This document shows, piece after piece, positions 8,852-19,733 of a stretch of DNA of 64,000 nt. The notes beneath the pieces are model-generated. The model was not told where the DNA came from and did not search any database. It was given only the letters and a program-made list of their open reading frames with translations. Position numbers and translations under genes: made by a program. The DNA lies in NCBI GenBank assembly GCA_029959085.1, contig JARWIR010000010.1:37998731-38062730 (forward strand). The letters run 5' to 3'. Source of the stretch: Nemophila menziesii (lineage: Eukaryota; Streptophyta; Magnoliopsida; Boraginales; Hydrophyllaceae). Within the stretch, counting starts at the first letter, position 1. Every line of letters starts with the position of its first letter.

Positions 8852-10415
8852 TGATGTCTCCTTAATTGTTCGTATTTTCGACCCTTAGGAGACATCATTT
8901 TTGGTGTTTATTTGACTATTTAGATAGACTTTTGGTGCTAATATGCAATAATCCGGAATTTCCATTTTATTTCTAGTAATTTTGATTTATTAAGCTTTTG
9001 CGCGTAATATTGTGTATTTTAGTGTAAAGTTTACAGGTTTTAGATGTTAGCTAGAAGAGGAATCCGAGGAGAAAGTCAAAGATCGTGATATAGAGGCAAG
9101 ACTTGAAGATAAATCCCGAAGATATTATTTTTAGAGCTGAAAATCTGTTTTCCAGGCCATAGATTGCTGATTTCGAGGTGCTTAAGAGATGATTTAGCCG
9201 CTGACCTTTGAAGAGATTATGTTCCTTATCAAGTTACGGAACTTTAGCAACTGGAATGAGGTCAATCGGGGTAATAACGAAGCGGGAAAAGCCGTTTTAG
9301 TGAAGGTGTATCAGCAGTTACGGGATTTGGGCTTAATTAGTGGACTTGGGCTTTTCTAATTTTTACTTAATCCTTAAGTAAAAGCCCTAATCCGATTTTA
9401 TGATTATAAATAGGTCTTTAGACCTCATTATTCAGTACCTCTCATTATATTCTTCAAATTAAAACATCATTAGAAGAGAGCGTCAAGAAGAAAAGAAGCT
9501 TGGAGCTGGAGACTGTCTATATCTCCACGTTGCAGCCAATTCATCTTCCTAATTAGGTTTCTATTTTCCTTTCTGTAAAACAATTATGAATTCCTTTTTA
9601 TTTATTTTCTTAGTTTTTCCAATTATGAGCTAATTTTAATTAGTGCTTGAGATCGCATTATGGATTGATTTTGATTCTATTTTATTCTATGCTTTTGTAT
9701 TTGGGATTTTTACAATAGAAATCAAATTGGGTATTAGGTATTTTTCATTAATTTGTTCTTAATAACTATAATTGACGTAATTAACCAATCATAGGTCTTA
9801 GTATCTAGGCTATTCCAATTAGTGGCGATTGGATCACCTTGACGGGGGGTTTAGGTACAGAAATAATTAATGAATGTAGGATAGAAATTATTTGACTCTG
9901 ACGAGCGTAATTAATCCTATGGCCAATTGGGTAAAATAAACTTAATCACTTAAGAATGGACTATAATCACCCTGACGGGGTTTGTAGCATTTAAGAGTAG
10001 CTCCTTAGTCCACCCTGACGGGGGTAAGGATGACCTTAGAATCCCGACCATTACTTTTTACCAATTTGTCCCTTAAACGAAACATGGAATAAATAAGAGT
10101 TAGATGAAATCCTTGTGTATCTCAAGTGCTACCTTCTCATCTTGCGTAAACAATTTAATTACTTGCGTCTTAGCTTTTATTTGCATTTTAATATTTGTCT
10201 TTCATCTATTTAGAATTAATACAAAACCAAACAAACATTTTACCTTTATTTGTTTTCATAAGTGCATCAATCATTAATAGATAAGCATTGTAGTCAACCA
10301 TCCCGTCCTTGGAACGAATCTGTATTATCCTTATTACTACTTGGGACAACCGTACACTTGCGGTTGTGGTTCGATTTACATTTGCATTTATTTTAGAACA
10401 CACAAAGGACCACCA
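8852..10415 (+). repeat. Element A 3' LTR
   Basis: Same length as the 5' LTR, with 10 substitutions counted between them (for example at 2871/8903 and within 3241-3300/9273-9332). It ends CCACCA, followed by the target duplication ATCGG at 10416-10420, after which LINE RT resumes. Confidence 0.93.
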
Positions 10416-10420
10416 ATCGG

Positions 10421-11828
10421 TTAAGAGAAATAATGAATCGCATTATATCTCCTACTCAGTCAGCTTTTATAAAAGGGCGAGCAATACAGGATAACATTAT
10501 AATTTCACAAGAAATATCCTTTTTTATGAGTAGGAAACGGAAAAACAAGAAAAATTTGGCTGCAATAAAAATTGATATGGTCCTTCCTTTTTAAAGTTCT
10601 AGAGAAATTAGGATTTTGTGAAAAATGGGTAAATTGGATGAGAAACTGTATTACTTCGGTATCCTTTCATATTAACATTAATGGAGAGAGACTCGAAAAT
10701 TTTAAACCAGGGAGAGGTCTCAGGCAAGGAGACCCTCTATCTCCTTTTTTATTTTCTATTATGACTGAATCTCTCATCAGCATTGTTGATCATTTTGTCG
10801 ATAATAAAATGATTAGTGGTATTAAAATCAATAGAAACTGCCCGACGATATCTCACATTTTGTTCGCAGATGACTCACTTTTCTTTATTGATTTAGATGG
10901 AACAGATATTGACTATTTCAAAGAATGTCTTGATATATACTGTAAAGGATCAGGGCAAGGAATTAATTTCAACAAATCAGCTATCATTCTTAGCAAAGAA
11001 ACAACAGCAGATATGCAGGAGTTAGTATAAAAAAAAATGGACATTAAAGAAACGGAAGATTTGGGATACTACCTAGGAATTCCTTTATGCCATAAAAGGT
11101 CAAAAGTAGAATCCTTAGAATGGATAGCAAAAAAAAATTTCAGGAATACCGAAGGATGGAAAGCTAAGCTCCTATCAGAGGGAGGAAAGGAAGTACTTAT
11201 TAAAGCAATTCTCCAGGCCATCCACAATTATTATATGTCTATTTTTTCTTTTCCGATTAAATTTTTTAATAAACTTATATCGGCCATTTCTAACTTCTGG
11301 TGGAACTCAGGTGAAAGAAATAGGATACACTGGGTAGCTTGGGAAAAAAATAACGGTTAACAAACTAATTGGAGGACTTGGTTTCAAAGACTTCAAAAAG
11401 ATGAATACTGTTTTATTGGCCGCTCAAGCATGGAGACTTATGAATAATCCGACTAATCTGGCAACGAGACTTCTCAAAGGTATTTATTTTAATAAATCTA
11501 ATTTTTTATCGTGTAAAATTAGACAAAGCAGGACATTGAGTTGGGCAAGTATAATGGAAGGAAGAGACTTCATAAAAAAACATGGAATAAAAAAGATAGG
11601 AAACGGAAAGGACACGAATATATGGAATGAGAAATGGATAGATACTGATTGGAAGTTAGAGAAACCGGAAGGATCTAACTTTACAAAAGTAAACGAACTA
11701 ATGAAAAAAGGAAAGGACGAATGGGATCTCGAAATTTTAGATAACCTCTTTCCAGAACCGATTATCCACCTCATTAAAAAGACGAAGATAAAAGAAATTG
11801 ATGTTATCGATAGATTTATTTGGCCCTA
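10421..11828 (+). pseudogene. LINE ORF2 reverse transcriptase, C-terminal part
   Basis: RT resumes with QSAFIKGRAIQDNI and continues through AAIKID, GLRQGDPLSPFLFSI (motif B) and HILFADDSLFF (motif C, catalytic AsP pair retained). A small deletion just after AAIKIDM (about 10577) removes the usual SKAYDRV block of motif A and shifts the frame. A TAA at about 11028 breaks the frame without a shift, and the A-run at about 11342-11348 causes another shift. The text then runs through LIGGLGFKDF and LLAAQAWRL, typical of the region after plant LINE RT. The domain cannot be functional. Confidence 0.85.
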
Positions 11829-12895
11829 AATTACGACACAAAGACAGGGTATAAAGTAATAGTAGAAGAACAAAACAATAACAAAGCTACTACAACAAAT
11901 ACGAGAGCTATGCAAGAATAAAAAATTTGGAAAACAATATGGAAATCAAATATTCCAAAAAAATAAAATTGTTTATGTGGCGGCTGGTCAACAACGCAAT
12001 ACCAACTAGAGTCAATTTATCAAAAAGAAATTGCGCGGATGGCAAGAATTGCCTATGGTGTAACAACGAAAAAGAAGACATTGAACACCTACTGTTACAA
12101 TGTAATATGTGTAAAGACATATGGGCGGGATCATTTCTACAAATTAAGATACACGAGGCTATGGAAGATAAGTTAGAAGAGTGGTTCCTCAAGACAATAA
12201 AATCTTTTACAAAGGGGGGATGGGATGAGAAGGTAGTAAGAGACTTCTTAATGATCAACCTGTGGAATATTTGGAAAGCAAAAATAAAAGGCATTCATGA
12301 AGTTATTGCAGCTAACGGAACCGAGATTAACATTGCCTCAACGAAGCTAATGCAAGATATACACGGGATTAACTGGATTAAAGAAGGTTATAAAGGATTT
12401 AATAGTATAGAAGAACAAAGTGGGGAAATGGAAAGGAACGAACAGGAAGAAGACATAAAATTATACTGTGACGCTTCTTTTTCGAACAAATGGGAACCGA
12501 CAGGAATCGCAGTTATGTGCAATCAAACTGGGAACAACTCAATGATTAAACACAGCCTCAGTACTGATTGCAATTCGGGCAGTTCTTGAAGCAACACAAC
12601 TTGGAGCGAATTTCCCGGAGAGGAAAATTATTATCCATTCGGACAACCTTGAGATTATTCAAGGTATAAAGCAGCTGTCAGCAGCACGTTGGAATATCCA
12701 ACCCACCATATGAAAAATTATCTGCACAACTGAAGAGCTAGGGCTTGTCTCATTTAAGCACATTAACAGGAAGCTCAACAGGGAAGCGGATAAATTGGCG
12801 AAGGAAACTAGGCGCGCAGCAACTTTTGTTAATCGGAATACACTTAGTATTTTCGATTTATCTGTAGCATTCAGTAGATTAGGCATTGGATGAAC
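11829..12895 (+). pseudogene. LINE ORF2 zinc-binding (zf-RVT) and RNase H domains, broken
   Basis: The zf-RVT-like segment reads FMWRLVNNAIPTR ... NCLWCNN ... IEHLLLQC, the Cys/His pattern found between RT and the C-terminus of plant LINEs. It is followed by an RVT_3-type RNase H: YCDAS, then after a frameshift near 12560 VLEAT, HSDN and NREADKLAK. The four acidic catalytic residues are all readable, though in more than one frame, with a stop near 12710. The C-terminal RNase H marks the plant L1 branch that carries this extra domain. Confidence 0.8.
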
Positions 12896-12950
12896 TTGTT
12901 TTGTTACGCCGCAGGGTGCTTCCGCACCCTTTCATTGTCCAAAAAAAAAA
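12896..12950 (+). other. LINE 3' end: stem-loop and poly(A)
   Basis: AGGGTGC-TTCC-GCACCCT at 12913-12930 is a perfect 7-bp stem with a 4-nt loop, ten bases before an A10 run at 12941-12950. In some LINEs a 3' stem-loop is what the RT recognises; that role here is inference. Confidence 0.7.
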
Positions 12951-14204
12951 GATGCTAAAGACAAATCTTAAATTTTTGTGCTCAACGCTTGTAGTTGGAT
13001 GCAATCCATGACTCCAACGTTGATGAGTCAGGGTAAGATTTTGCGTTCAACACAATGGTTACAGAAGAGTGAGAATAAAAAAAGGTAGAAGAAATATTGA
13101 TTGAAGTTTCAAGAATGAGTTTTTTCTTAAGTTGTTGGTAGAATGCACAATGGTTGAAGATAAATCAAACATTATATTATCGATTAATATAATGAATGAT
13201 AAACGTACAACAAGTTTTATATTTAATAAAGAATATAAAATACAACAAAGAAACCAGACATAAAGTAATAGTGTAAACGTTATGAATCACTTTTTTAAGA
13301 AAGATTTTCTGGGTATAGTCGATAAAAAATTATTTAAATACCGAAAGATCATTCATTTTTTTTCTCCTAATTTTCTTCAAGTCTCCTTAACTTTTCACAA
13401 CTCATGACCACATCCGGGATATTTAAGATACTCTTTTATCCTTCGAGTAATCAGTTAATTTATAGGTTAACAAAAATATAATAATATAAGTAATATTATT
13501 GATCAATGTTGTACGATGTGGGATTTGATCTAATTATTTTGAACCGTTCAAATCCAATCTATCAAGTGTCTGAACGGTAACAAGTTCACCAATGGTTAAT
13601 TCCAACAAATAAGATAAATAGTTTATCAGACAATCATGAAACCATCACAAGCCACCACAAGCCACACACGGGGTCTAAGAACGATCATATACTACACCAA
13701 GTTCGCAATAAGAACCTTGGAGTTGTTAATCACGCTCCTATTGAGCAGATCTTGTTATTGAAAACTTGAGATTCTCAGCTGAAAACTCGAAGGGTAAGGT
13801 CGTTTCTTTATCAGCCTTTGGCACATGATTAAATAATTAAAATTTGATAAGTTATGAACTTTTGTACCGTTTTTTTTCAATCAATAATTTGATATGGATC
13901 TTTTTGTGCACGTTTCCACTCAGGCTCATATACTGTCATGATACCAACCAACATTAATGGATAGTGTTAATTCTCAATTCAATTAGTTCTGGGTCCCGTC
14001 CCATGCGGAGTATCTTGCAATTTCCGATACAATTTTACATTCAAGCACCTGACTTTATGGCAGCTTAGCTAAGGTTTACTTGGAATAGGCCTCACATAGA
14101 CAAGTGGGATCAGTCGCCGAGCTATATAGTTTTCGAGCTGCGTGTTCATCTTGATCTTCTCTTTTTTTTTTTTTTTTGTCAAATCTTACGTATTGGAAGT
14201 ATAT
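12951..14204. other. AT-rich spacer, nothing recognised
   Basis: There is no ORF of interest, no clear LTR ends and no repeat I could match inside the window. It may be older transposon debris. A T-run lies at 14162-14177. Confidence 0.5.
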
Positions 14205-14218
14205 AAGTAGCTTATTTT

Positions 14219-14336
14219 TTTTTTTTTGGTTACATAGGAGAGCCACTTTGGACTCGGAGTCATTGACTCGGTTCGAACCTGCACCACTAGATTGGAAGAC
14301 CAAGGCTCTGGCCAGTGAGCTAATCCCAACGGGTTA
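14219..14336 (-). mobile_element. tRNA-derived SINE
   Basis: On the minus strand the body starts near GTTGGGATTAGCTCACTGG, a pol III A-box-like segment (TAGCTCACTGGCCAGAGCC), followed by a B box GGTTCGAACC about 45 nt on. It ends in a T-run on the plus strand (a poly(A) tail). It is flanked by a perfect 14-bp direct repeat AAGTAGCTTATTTT (14205-14218, 14337-14350), the long target duplication expected of LINE-mobilised SINEs. The body is about 118 bp, short for a plant SINE, and codes for nothing. I do not recognise the family name. Confidence 0.82.
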
Positions 14337-14449
14337 AAGTAGCTTATTTTGCTAATACGAAAAAGTATATTAAAAAAGTATAGGGTTTTGTTCCGTAATA
14401 TAAGAAATTATAGTATCATTGATAGTCAGTATAATAGTTAGGGTGTGGA

Positions 14450-14775
14450 TTCATAAAATCGTAATTCATGCATATGGACAATGGTCAAGATTGTAGTTAT
14501 ACAGGATGAATATACTAAATACAGAAGATTAATCTATTTGCCCATGAATATACTAAATACAGAAGACTAATCTTTTTTTTTTGTTCGAATAATACAGAAG
14601 ACTAATCTATTTGCCCACATCAGTTGGTTATTCAAGACAGATAATATTTATATTGTTTTATCCAACTAACTTTTCAAAATTACTTATTATATGGAGAATA
14701 AATAATATCTCACATACATCACCACTGCCTAGTACACTTCGTTCGTCACCACATGAAGGGGGAATAATATTTTAC
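14450..14775 (+). repeat. Dispersed repeat, copy 1, with internal tandem copies
   Basis: This contains ATTTGCCCACATCAGTTGG and neighbouring sequence that recurs, diverged, at about 29205-29400. Inside, a unit around ATACAGAAGACTAATCTATTT is repeated about three times (14512-14617). The type is unknown. Both copies run into a CACC-rich stretch. Confidence 0.5.
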
Positions 14776-14859
14776 AGCCCCACAACTTGGAAAGTTCTAT
14801 AATAAAGCCTATAGTTACTTAACCCAACTCACCCAATTCACCCAATTAAAGAAGGTAAA

Positions 14860-15520
14860 AAACCATACCGTGAGAAACAAAAAACAAAAACCAAGACCCC
14901 ATATAGGGGTTGGAATCAAACCCTCCTACTCTTTCTGTACCTTCCCTCTCTACACCCTGGACCACCCTCTTCCCTCCTTCACCCACCACCAATCAGCAAA
15001 ACCACCACTACTGCAACCCTTCACCCTCCTTCAACCACCACCATCAAACAGCAAAACCACCACCACTGCAACTCTTCTAACACAGCAAAACCACCACCGT
15101 CATTACTGACTTCCTCCATCGTCAACACAAAGAACCTGTTCGCCACAACCTTCCTTCCTTGCACCGCGAGCACGTTTCTCCATCTCCGGCAAACCGCGAG
15201 CAGCACTGTAACATTTCTCCACGACAAGAATCCTAGCAGCGCAATCCAGATCTCCCAACCGAGCCAACTTCCACCACATCGACGCCATAACAGCACCACC
15301 ACATCGACGCCCATCATCCCTCGCCTGTAACAGCGCCTGTAACAGCGCCACCACATCGACGCCATAACAGCACCACCATAACAAGCCTGTAACAGCCCCA
15401 CCATCTCGCCTTCCTCCAGTTCCATCCCTGCCACCTTCCTCCAGCGCTGCAGAGCACCACCACGATCACCTCGAAGCACCGACGAGACCTACCACCAGCA
15501 AGCTTCGATCCATTTCAGAT
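14860..15520. repeat. C-rich low-complexity tract with CCACCA and minisatellite units
   Basis: The plus strand is nearly free of G for long runs, with many CCACCACC and short repeats built on CACCACATCGACGCC (about 15268-15400). Open frames on the minus strand are Trp/Gly/Val-rich translations of this bias and are not taken as genes. A second, similar tract lies at 17040-17690. Confidence 0.55.
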
Positions 15521-15539
15521 CTGCGTTTTTGTTATTTTT

Positions 15540-16560
15540 TTAAATTGTTCTGTACCTTTGTGTCAAGCAGTTTGGTCTGTACGTTTGTGTACAGCAAGCT
15601 TCGTTCAATTTTTTTTTTAAACGTAAGGTCGGCTTGTGGACCATTTGTTGGTCCAGCTATTGTTGGTCCAGTCCATTAGGGGCTGTAATTAGTTGTCCAT
15701 CCCATTTAATTAGTTTTGGATGTATTAGGATTGTTATTTTTAAACGTGTATGTCCAGCCCATTATAGGACTCTAGCTTGTCTTTTTAAAAATGTGTTTTT
15801 ATCTAGCCTTTGTTTGTTTGGGTTCATACATGGGCTCAAGCCTTTTTAGAAGTAAAAATGTTTACATTAGGTCCAGACTCTTTGGGTCCAGACTCTTTGG
15901 GTTTGTGTTCACTGTTATTGGTCTGTGTCTAGTTCATTAGGGACAACCATTTGGGTTCATACATTAGGGTCTAGCCATTAGGGGCTTATTTTTTTGGATT
16001 AGTTGTTAAAAGATATAATGTTATTGGTCGTTTCGTTTTTGGATTAGTTTATACCAGCCCATTAGGTCTGGACAATAGGGATCTTTATTATCCCGCCAAA
16101 AAGATATTAGGTGATCCTTCACTGTAAAAAATTAGACATCGGCATGAATATGGACAAAAAGGACTTGTGTACAGCCCATTGTGTACGCGAACTAAGGTAC
16201 AGACCTAGGGGTAAAACTTGGATTATTTGTATTTCATTGGACATGTATGTTAGTAAAAAAGCTTGTATACAGCCCTATGGGTGCAGACTGGGACACAAAT
16301 TTTGACTTGGACAAACCCGTTGCTTTGGTACATTTTGACTTGGAAAAAATCGAAGCTTGGGTACAGCCCCACAGCCATGGACTTTAACGTGGATATAACC
16401 TACACTAAAAAAAGGGTACAGCCCTATGGTTGCAGACTGGGACAAATTTTGACTTGGACAAACCCGTTACTTGGGTATATTTTGACTTGGACAAAAACAA
16501 AGTTTAAGTACAGCCCCATATCCATTGACTTTAACATGGATATAACGTAGAGAAACTATA
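15540..16560 (+). repeat. Array of GGGT/ACCC-type dyads and a ~150-bp tandem duplication
   Basis: Short words such as CCAGCCCATTAGG, GGTCCAGACTCTTTGGG and TACAGCCCTATGG recur many times. A unit of about 150 bp beginning TACAGCCCTATGG at 16268 is repeated from about 16418 to 16560. No credible coding frame was found. The arrangement resembles 17700-18120. Confidence 0.6.
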
Positions 16561-17039
16561 CACAAAAAAGTAAAAAATTATTACACAACATAAAAACCTA
16601 CAAACCCAAAAACCCAAACAAAGGTACGTACCCGATGGTACGGACTGCATACGGATTAATGGCAATAACAAAACAAATGTACGTACCCGATAGTACGGAC
16701 TGCATACGGATTAATGGTTAATAACAAAAGAATAAAACAAATAAATGTATGTCAGAAAAAGTAAGAGAGAGAAAGAGTTGGTTTGGTTGGGTTAGGCTTT
16801 AAACAGAACATTTTCTAACCTAGGCTTTAAAATTGGGTTGGAAAGGGATTTGGGCTGCTTTTAGAACTTTCCTCCCACAGGAAAAGGATTTTACTTTATA
16901 AGATCCAACTCCTACTCTACTTTTTCATTTTAATTCCAGACCCAACCAATTTCTAACTAGTCCAATTAAGTAAGGTCAAATATCAAAATACCCCTTAAAC
17001 CTTTAGCCCACAGTGAAACACCTAAAACCCAACCCCTAA
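16561..17039 (+). repeat. Spacer with a ~57-bp tandem duplication
   Basis: A unit containing GGACTGCATACGGATTAATG occurs twice at about 16622-16735, preceded by TACGTACCCGAT. The rest (16740-17039) is AT-rich with no feature I recognise. Confidence 0.55.
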
Positions 17040-17690
17040 CCCCATTAAGCAGATCCCAAACCCATTTCATTCCTCCCCTCCCCTCCCGTCTCTCTGTCGC
17101 GTCTCTCTGCAGAAGCGAAAAACACCCCCTCTCCCCGTCACAGCAACACCACCAACATCACCTCTGCTATTCTACCACCTTCCCCTCTCTCCTACTCGCC
17201 CCACCGTCTTCATTACCATATCCCAGATCTGCATTCATCTGACCAGTAACCACCACCATCGTCCCAACATGTCGCCTCCTGGCCTGGCCTTCCACCGCCG
17301 CCACCTGCGTGAAGAACACCACTGCCGCCATCTGCGTGAAGAACATCACCACAACCCCCATTACTGTGACCGAGCTAATCACCACCACTGAGATCTGCTG
17401 AGATCTGACCTTCACCACCAAGCTGCGTCCTGCTGTTGACCTTCAACGAGCGCACCACCATTCCACCATCCAGAAAACCGTCGTGGAAGACCTCGCCCGC
17501 CATCCCTTCCCTCGTCGCGTATCTCTGTGCAGCAGTGACCTTCAGATCCCTCGAGCGCTATTAACCACCCTCCTTCTGTTGCTGCCATCGAGCACCACCG
17601 TCGATGCTGTCCTGCATCCACGCGCTCGCCACCACCACCGTCAGCAATCCGCGCTCCTCCATCGCGATCTGGTTTTCGTCGAGGAAATTT
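17040..17690. repeat. Second C-rich low-complexity tract
   Basis: CCACCACC-rich sequence like that at 14860-15520, again followed downstream by CCAGCCCA-type motifs. The open frames here are compositional. A spliced host 5' exon cannot be fully ruled out, but nothing downstream supports a gene. Confidence 0.45.
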
Positions 17691-17699
17691 TTTTTCTGT

Positions 17700-18125
17700 A
17701 CTGCGTTACTGGGTCCAGCCCCATTAAGGTTCAATATTGATGGGCCAGCCCAGTTTAGATGTTGGTGGTAACGGGGCTGGCCCAGTATAGGTTGTATTTT
17801 TTTTGTACATATTGGGTACAACTCATTGAGTCTTGTATTTGATCCAAATGTGTTGTTTGATTTTGTTCTTGCAACCCACATGATTTAAAATTTATTTGTT
17901 CAAAAGTCTAGTTTGTTCTATATGGGTACAGACCCATTGAATTTTGTTCTTGATGGGGCCAGCCCATTTAAGTGTTAACTTGACATGGTAAGGGACTAAT
18001 GTAGCTAATAGTCGATATGGGTCCGTACCCACATAGATAAAGGATAAAAACAAAAACAAAAAACAAACATATAGTGATGATCAAAAAACACGTTCTGGGT
18101 CCGTACCCATAAAGAACAGGGGTAA
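17700..18125 (+). repeat. Second array of GGGT/ACCC-type dyads
   Basis: Copies include GGGTCCAGCCCCATT (17710), GGGCCAGCCCAG (17740), GGCTGGCCCAG (17773), GGGTACAGACCCATT (17922), GGGGCCAGCCCATTT (17956), GGGTCCGTACCCA (18019) and GGGTCCGTACCCA (18099). Most are interrupted palindromes with GGGT/GGGC and ACCC/GCCC arms. Confidence 0.6.
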
Positions 18126-19733
18126 AAAAGGAAAAATCCAAACCAGAAAATAGAAACTAGGACTCAAAAAATAAGTTTTTGTAACCGGGACATAAAAGAG
18201 GAAGTTCCCAATTTTTGGTCCTTGGATTGTATTATCCTCCCATAAAAATTATTTTGGGAGCGAATGTATATCAAGGTGGTAACAAAACTACCTGTTTGAA
18301 GTGTTGTTGATAAACGAATAATCTTCAATATTTTTATCCTAAAAAATCAGAAACTTCCATATTTATAACTCAACTGTTACAGATTTTTCGACAGTTACAA
18401 GTCTTGTCCAAATACATTCTCCCTCTTACTAAGAAAATCGTCCAGGTTCATGGAAGGTTATAAAACCTTGTCCAAATATATTCGACCCCATTCCAAGAAA
18501 ATTGTTCAGGTTTATGCTAGGTTATCAAAGATGGCAAAACGGTTTTGTGGTTTTATGATAGATGTTTATGAAACATTTATATGAGTGTATTTATGATAAC
18601 ATTTATGAAGGAATTCTTGCAGCTATATATTTGAGGATGAAGTTACTTGTAAACAACTTCTACTAGTTGCAACACTAGAAATGAGACATTAGAGATTTCA
18701 TTGCATTTTGTGAGTGCACACATATGGCGGATGTAATAGTCATCCCTTGGGGAGAGGCAAGTGAGGACACGATATATCACCCTGGGTGTATCGGGAATCG
18801 TTCTTAAGGTAGTGATCGAGTCATATTATTACACATATTCTAGTTAGTGTTGAACTTCTATTATGTAATTTTATACTTGTTGAAAGTTGTAAATTTATAA
18901 TAGTATCTTCAATTTATATACAAACTGTAGTTAAATTTTGGTTTTAGTTCACTATTTTTAACAATTTAAGAATTATTTTATGTCTATTTTTTTATTATGG
19001 CTGCATCTGGATTTAACCCGATTCTGACCAGAGAAGAAGATGAAATTGAGACGATAATGATCGAAGCAATTTTCTTAAAGATAGATTTTGGTTAAGGAAC
19101 CGTCAACACACTTATGCACCAACAACAAGATTCTTCACGAGTTCGAGGAGGTGGCTGATGAACGAATACGACCACTTGTGAAATTCAGCCACGACTTGAG
19201 TTCTCGAAATAGGAAAGGTTTTATAAATATATATATATATATATATATATTTGATCTTGGTTAGTTTCCCTCATATTATTACATATTGGGGGTTTCCTCT
19301 AAATGTAGTAGGATTGAAACTTAATTTTCTGTAGGGGGATAATAATCTGAACAAAGTACGATAAGTGTGATTGAGAGGTCTTTTTAATTTTAATTTTTTT
19401 TCTATATATATGATTATGATTTTGAGTCTTTTGATATGTGGCATGCCAATGTATAACATGTTTTTTAAAAACTATTAAAGGCTAAATGCTTTGAGATTTT
19501 GAGTCTTTTGATATGTGGCATGCCAATGTATAACATGTTTTTTAAAAATTATTAAAGGCTAAATGCTTTGAGATTTACATCTACTAGCATAATTGATGAT
19601 TTTGTCAAATGTAAAAAATACATAGAAAAAAGGATGTTAAGGAACCTTAAAATTCATGACCACTAAGAGATCCAATCGTTATAATTAGTGTCTAAGGTCA
19701 AGAGACTTGGGGGTAAAGAAAAAAGTTTCACCA
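18126..19733. other. AT-rich spacer with short tandem duplications
   Basis: No gene is supported. There is a ~62-bp duplication at about 18404-18526 (CTTGTCCAAATA units), a TA microsatellite at 19227-19250 and a 77-bp duplication at 19424-19500/19501-19577. A 33-codon frame from an ATG near 18994 is too short and lacks support. Element H is inserted at the right edge, in CACCA. Confidence 0.5.

Larger units (their letters stand above)
2820..10415 (+). mobile_element. Element A: young non-autonomous Athila-type Ty3/gypsy element
   Basis: Two 1,564-bp LTRs (2820-4383 and 8852-10415) flank a 4.5-kb interior. The element is bounded by a perfect 5-bp target duplication ATCGG (2815-2819, 10416-10420) inside LINE RT. 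It has a tRNA-Asp-type primer-binding site and a purine tract next to the 3' LTR. Reading the two LTRs against each other I counted 10 substitutions and no indels, so the insertion is recent. The interior lacks any recognisable protease, RT, RNase H or integrase core. It holds one open ORF (4512-5753) and a long non-coding region with repeated purine boxes, palindromes and hairpins. It would need enzymes from another element. Assignment to Athila-type rests on the primer site, LTR ends and resemblance to element D. Confidence 0.9.
1..12950 (+). mobile_element. Decayed plant LINE (L1-type with RNase H), split by element A
   Basis: A non-LTR retrotransposon runs from the left edge of the window to a poly(A) run at 12941-12950. 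In order it holds ORF1 with a CCHC knuckle, an AP-type endonuclease, a reverse transcriptase with a FADD motif, a zinc-binding RT-associated domain and a C-terminal RNase H, which is the plan of plant L1-type LINEs. It is interrupted at 2820-10415 by LTR element A; the RT reading resumes directly after the duplicated ATCGG. Nonsense codons, homopolymer frameshifts and a small deletion in RT make it inactive. The 5' end lies outside the window, so no target-site duplication can be given for the LINE. Confidence 0.88.

Noticed and set aside
14870..15109. 79-aa plus-strand Pro/Thr-rich ORF
   Set aside because: Low-complexity translation of the same C-rich tract with no supporting start, splice or motif.
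15021..15479. 152-aa minus-strand ORF, Trp/Gly/Val-rich
   Set aside because: It is the reverse reading of a CCACCA-rich tract; composition alone explains the lack of stops and no domain is visible.
18994..19092. 33-codon ORF starting MAASGFNP
   Set aside because: Too short, stops quickly and has no homologous context that I recognise.
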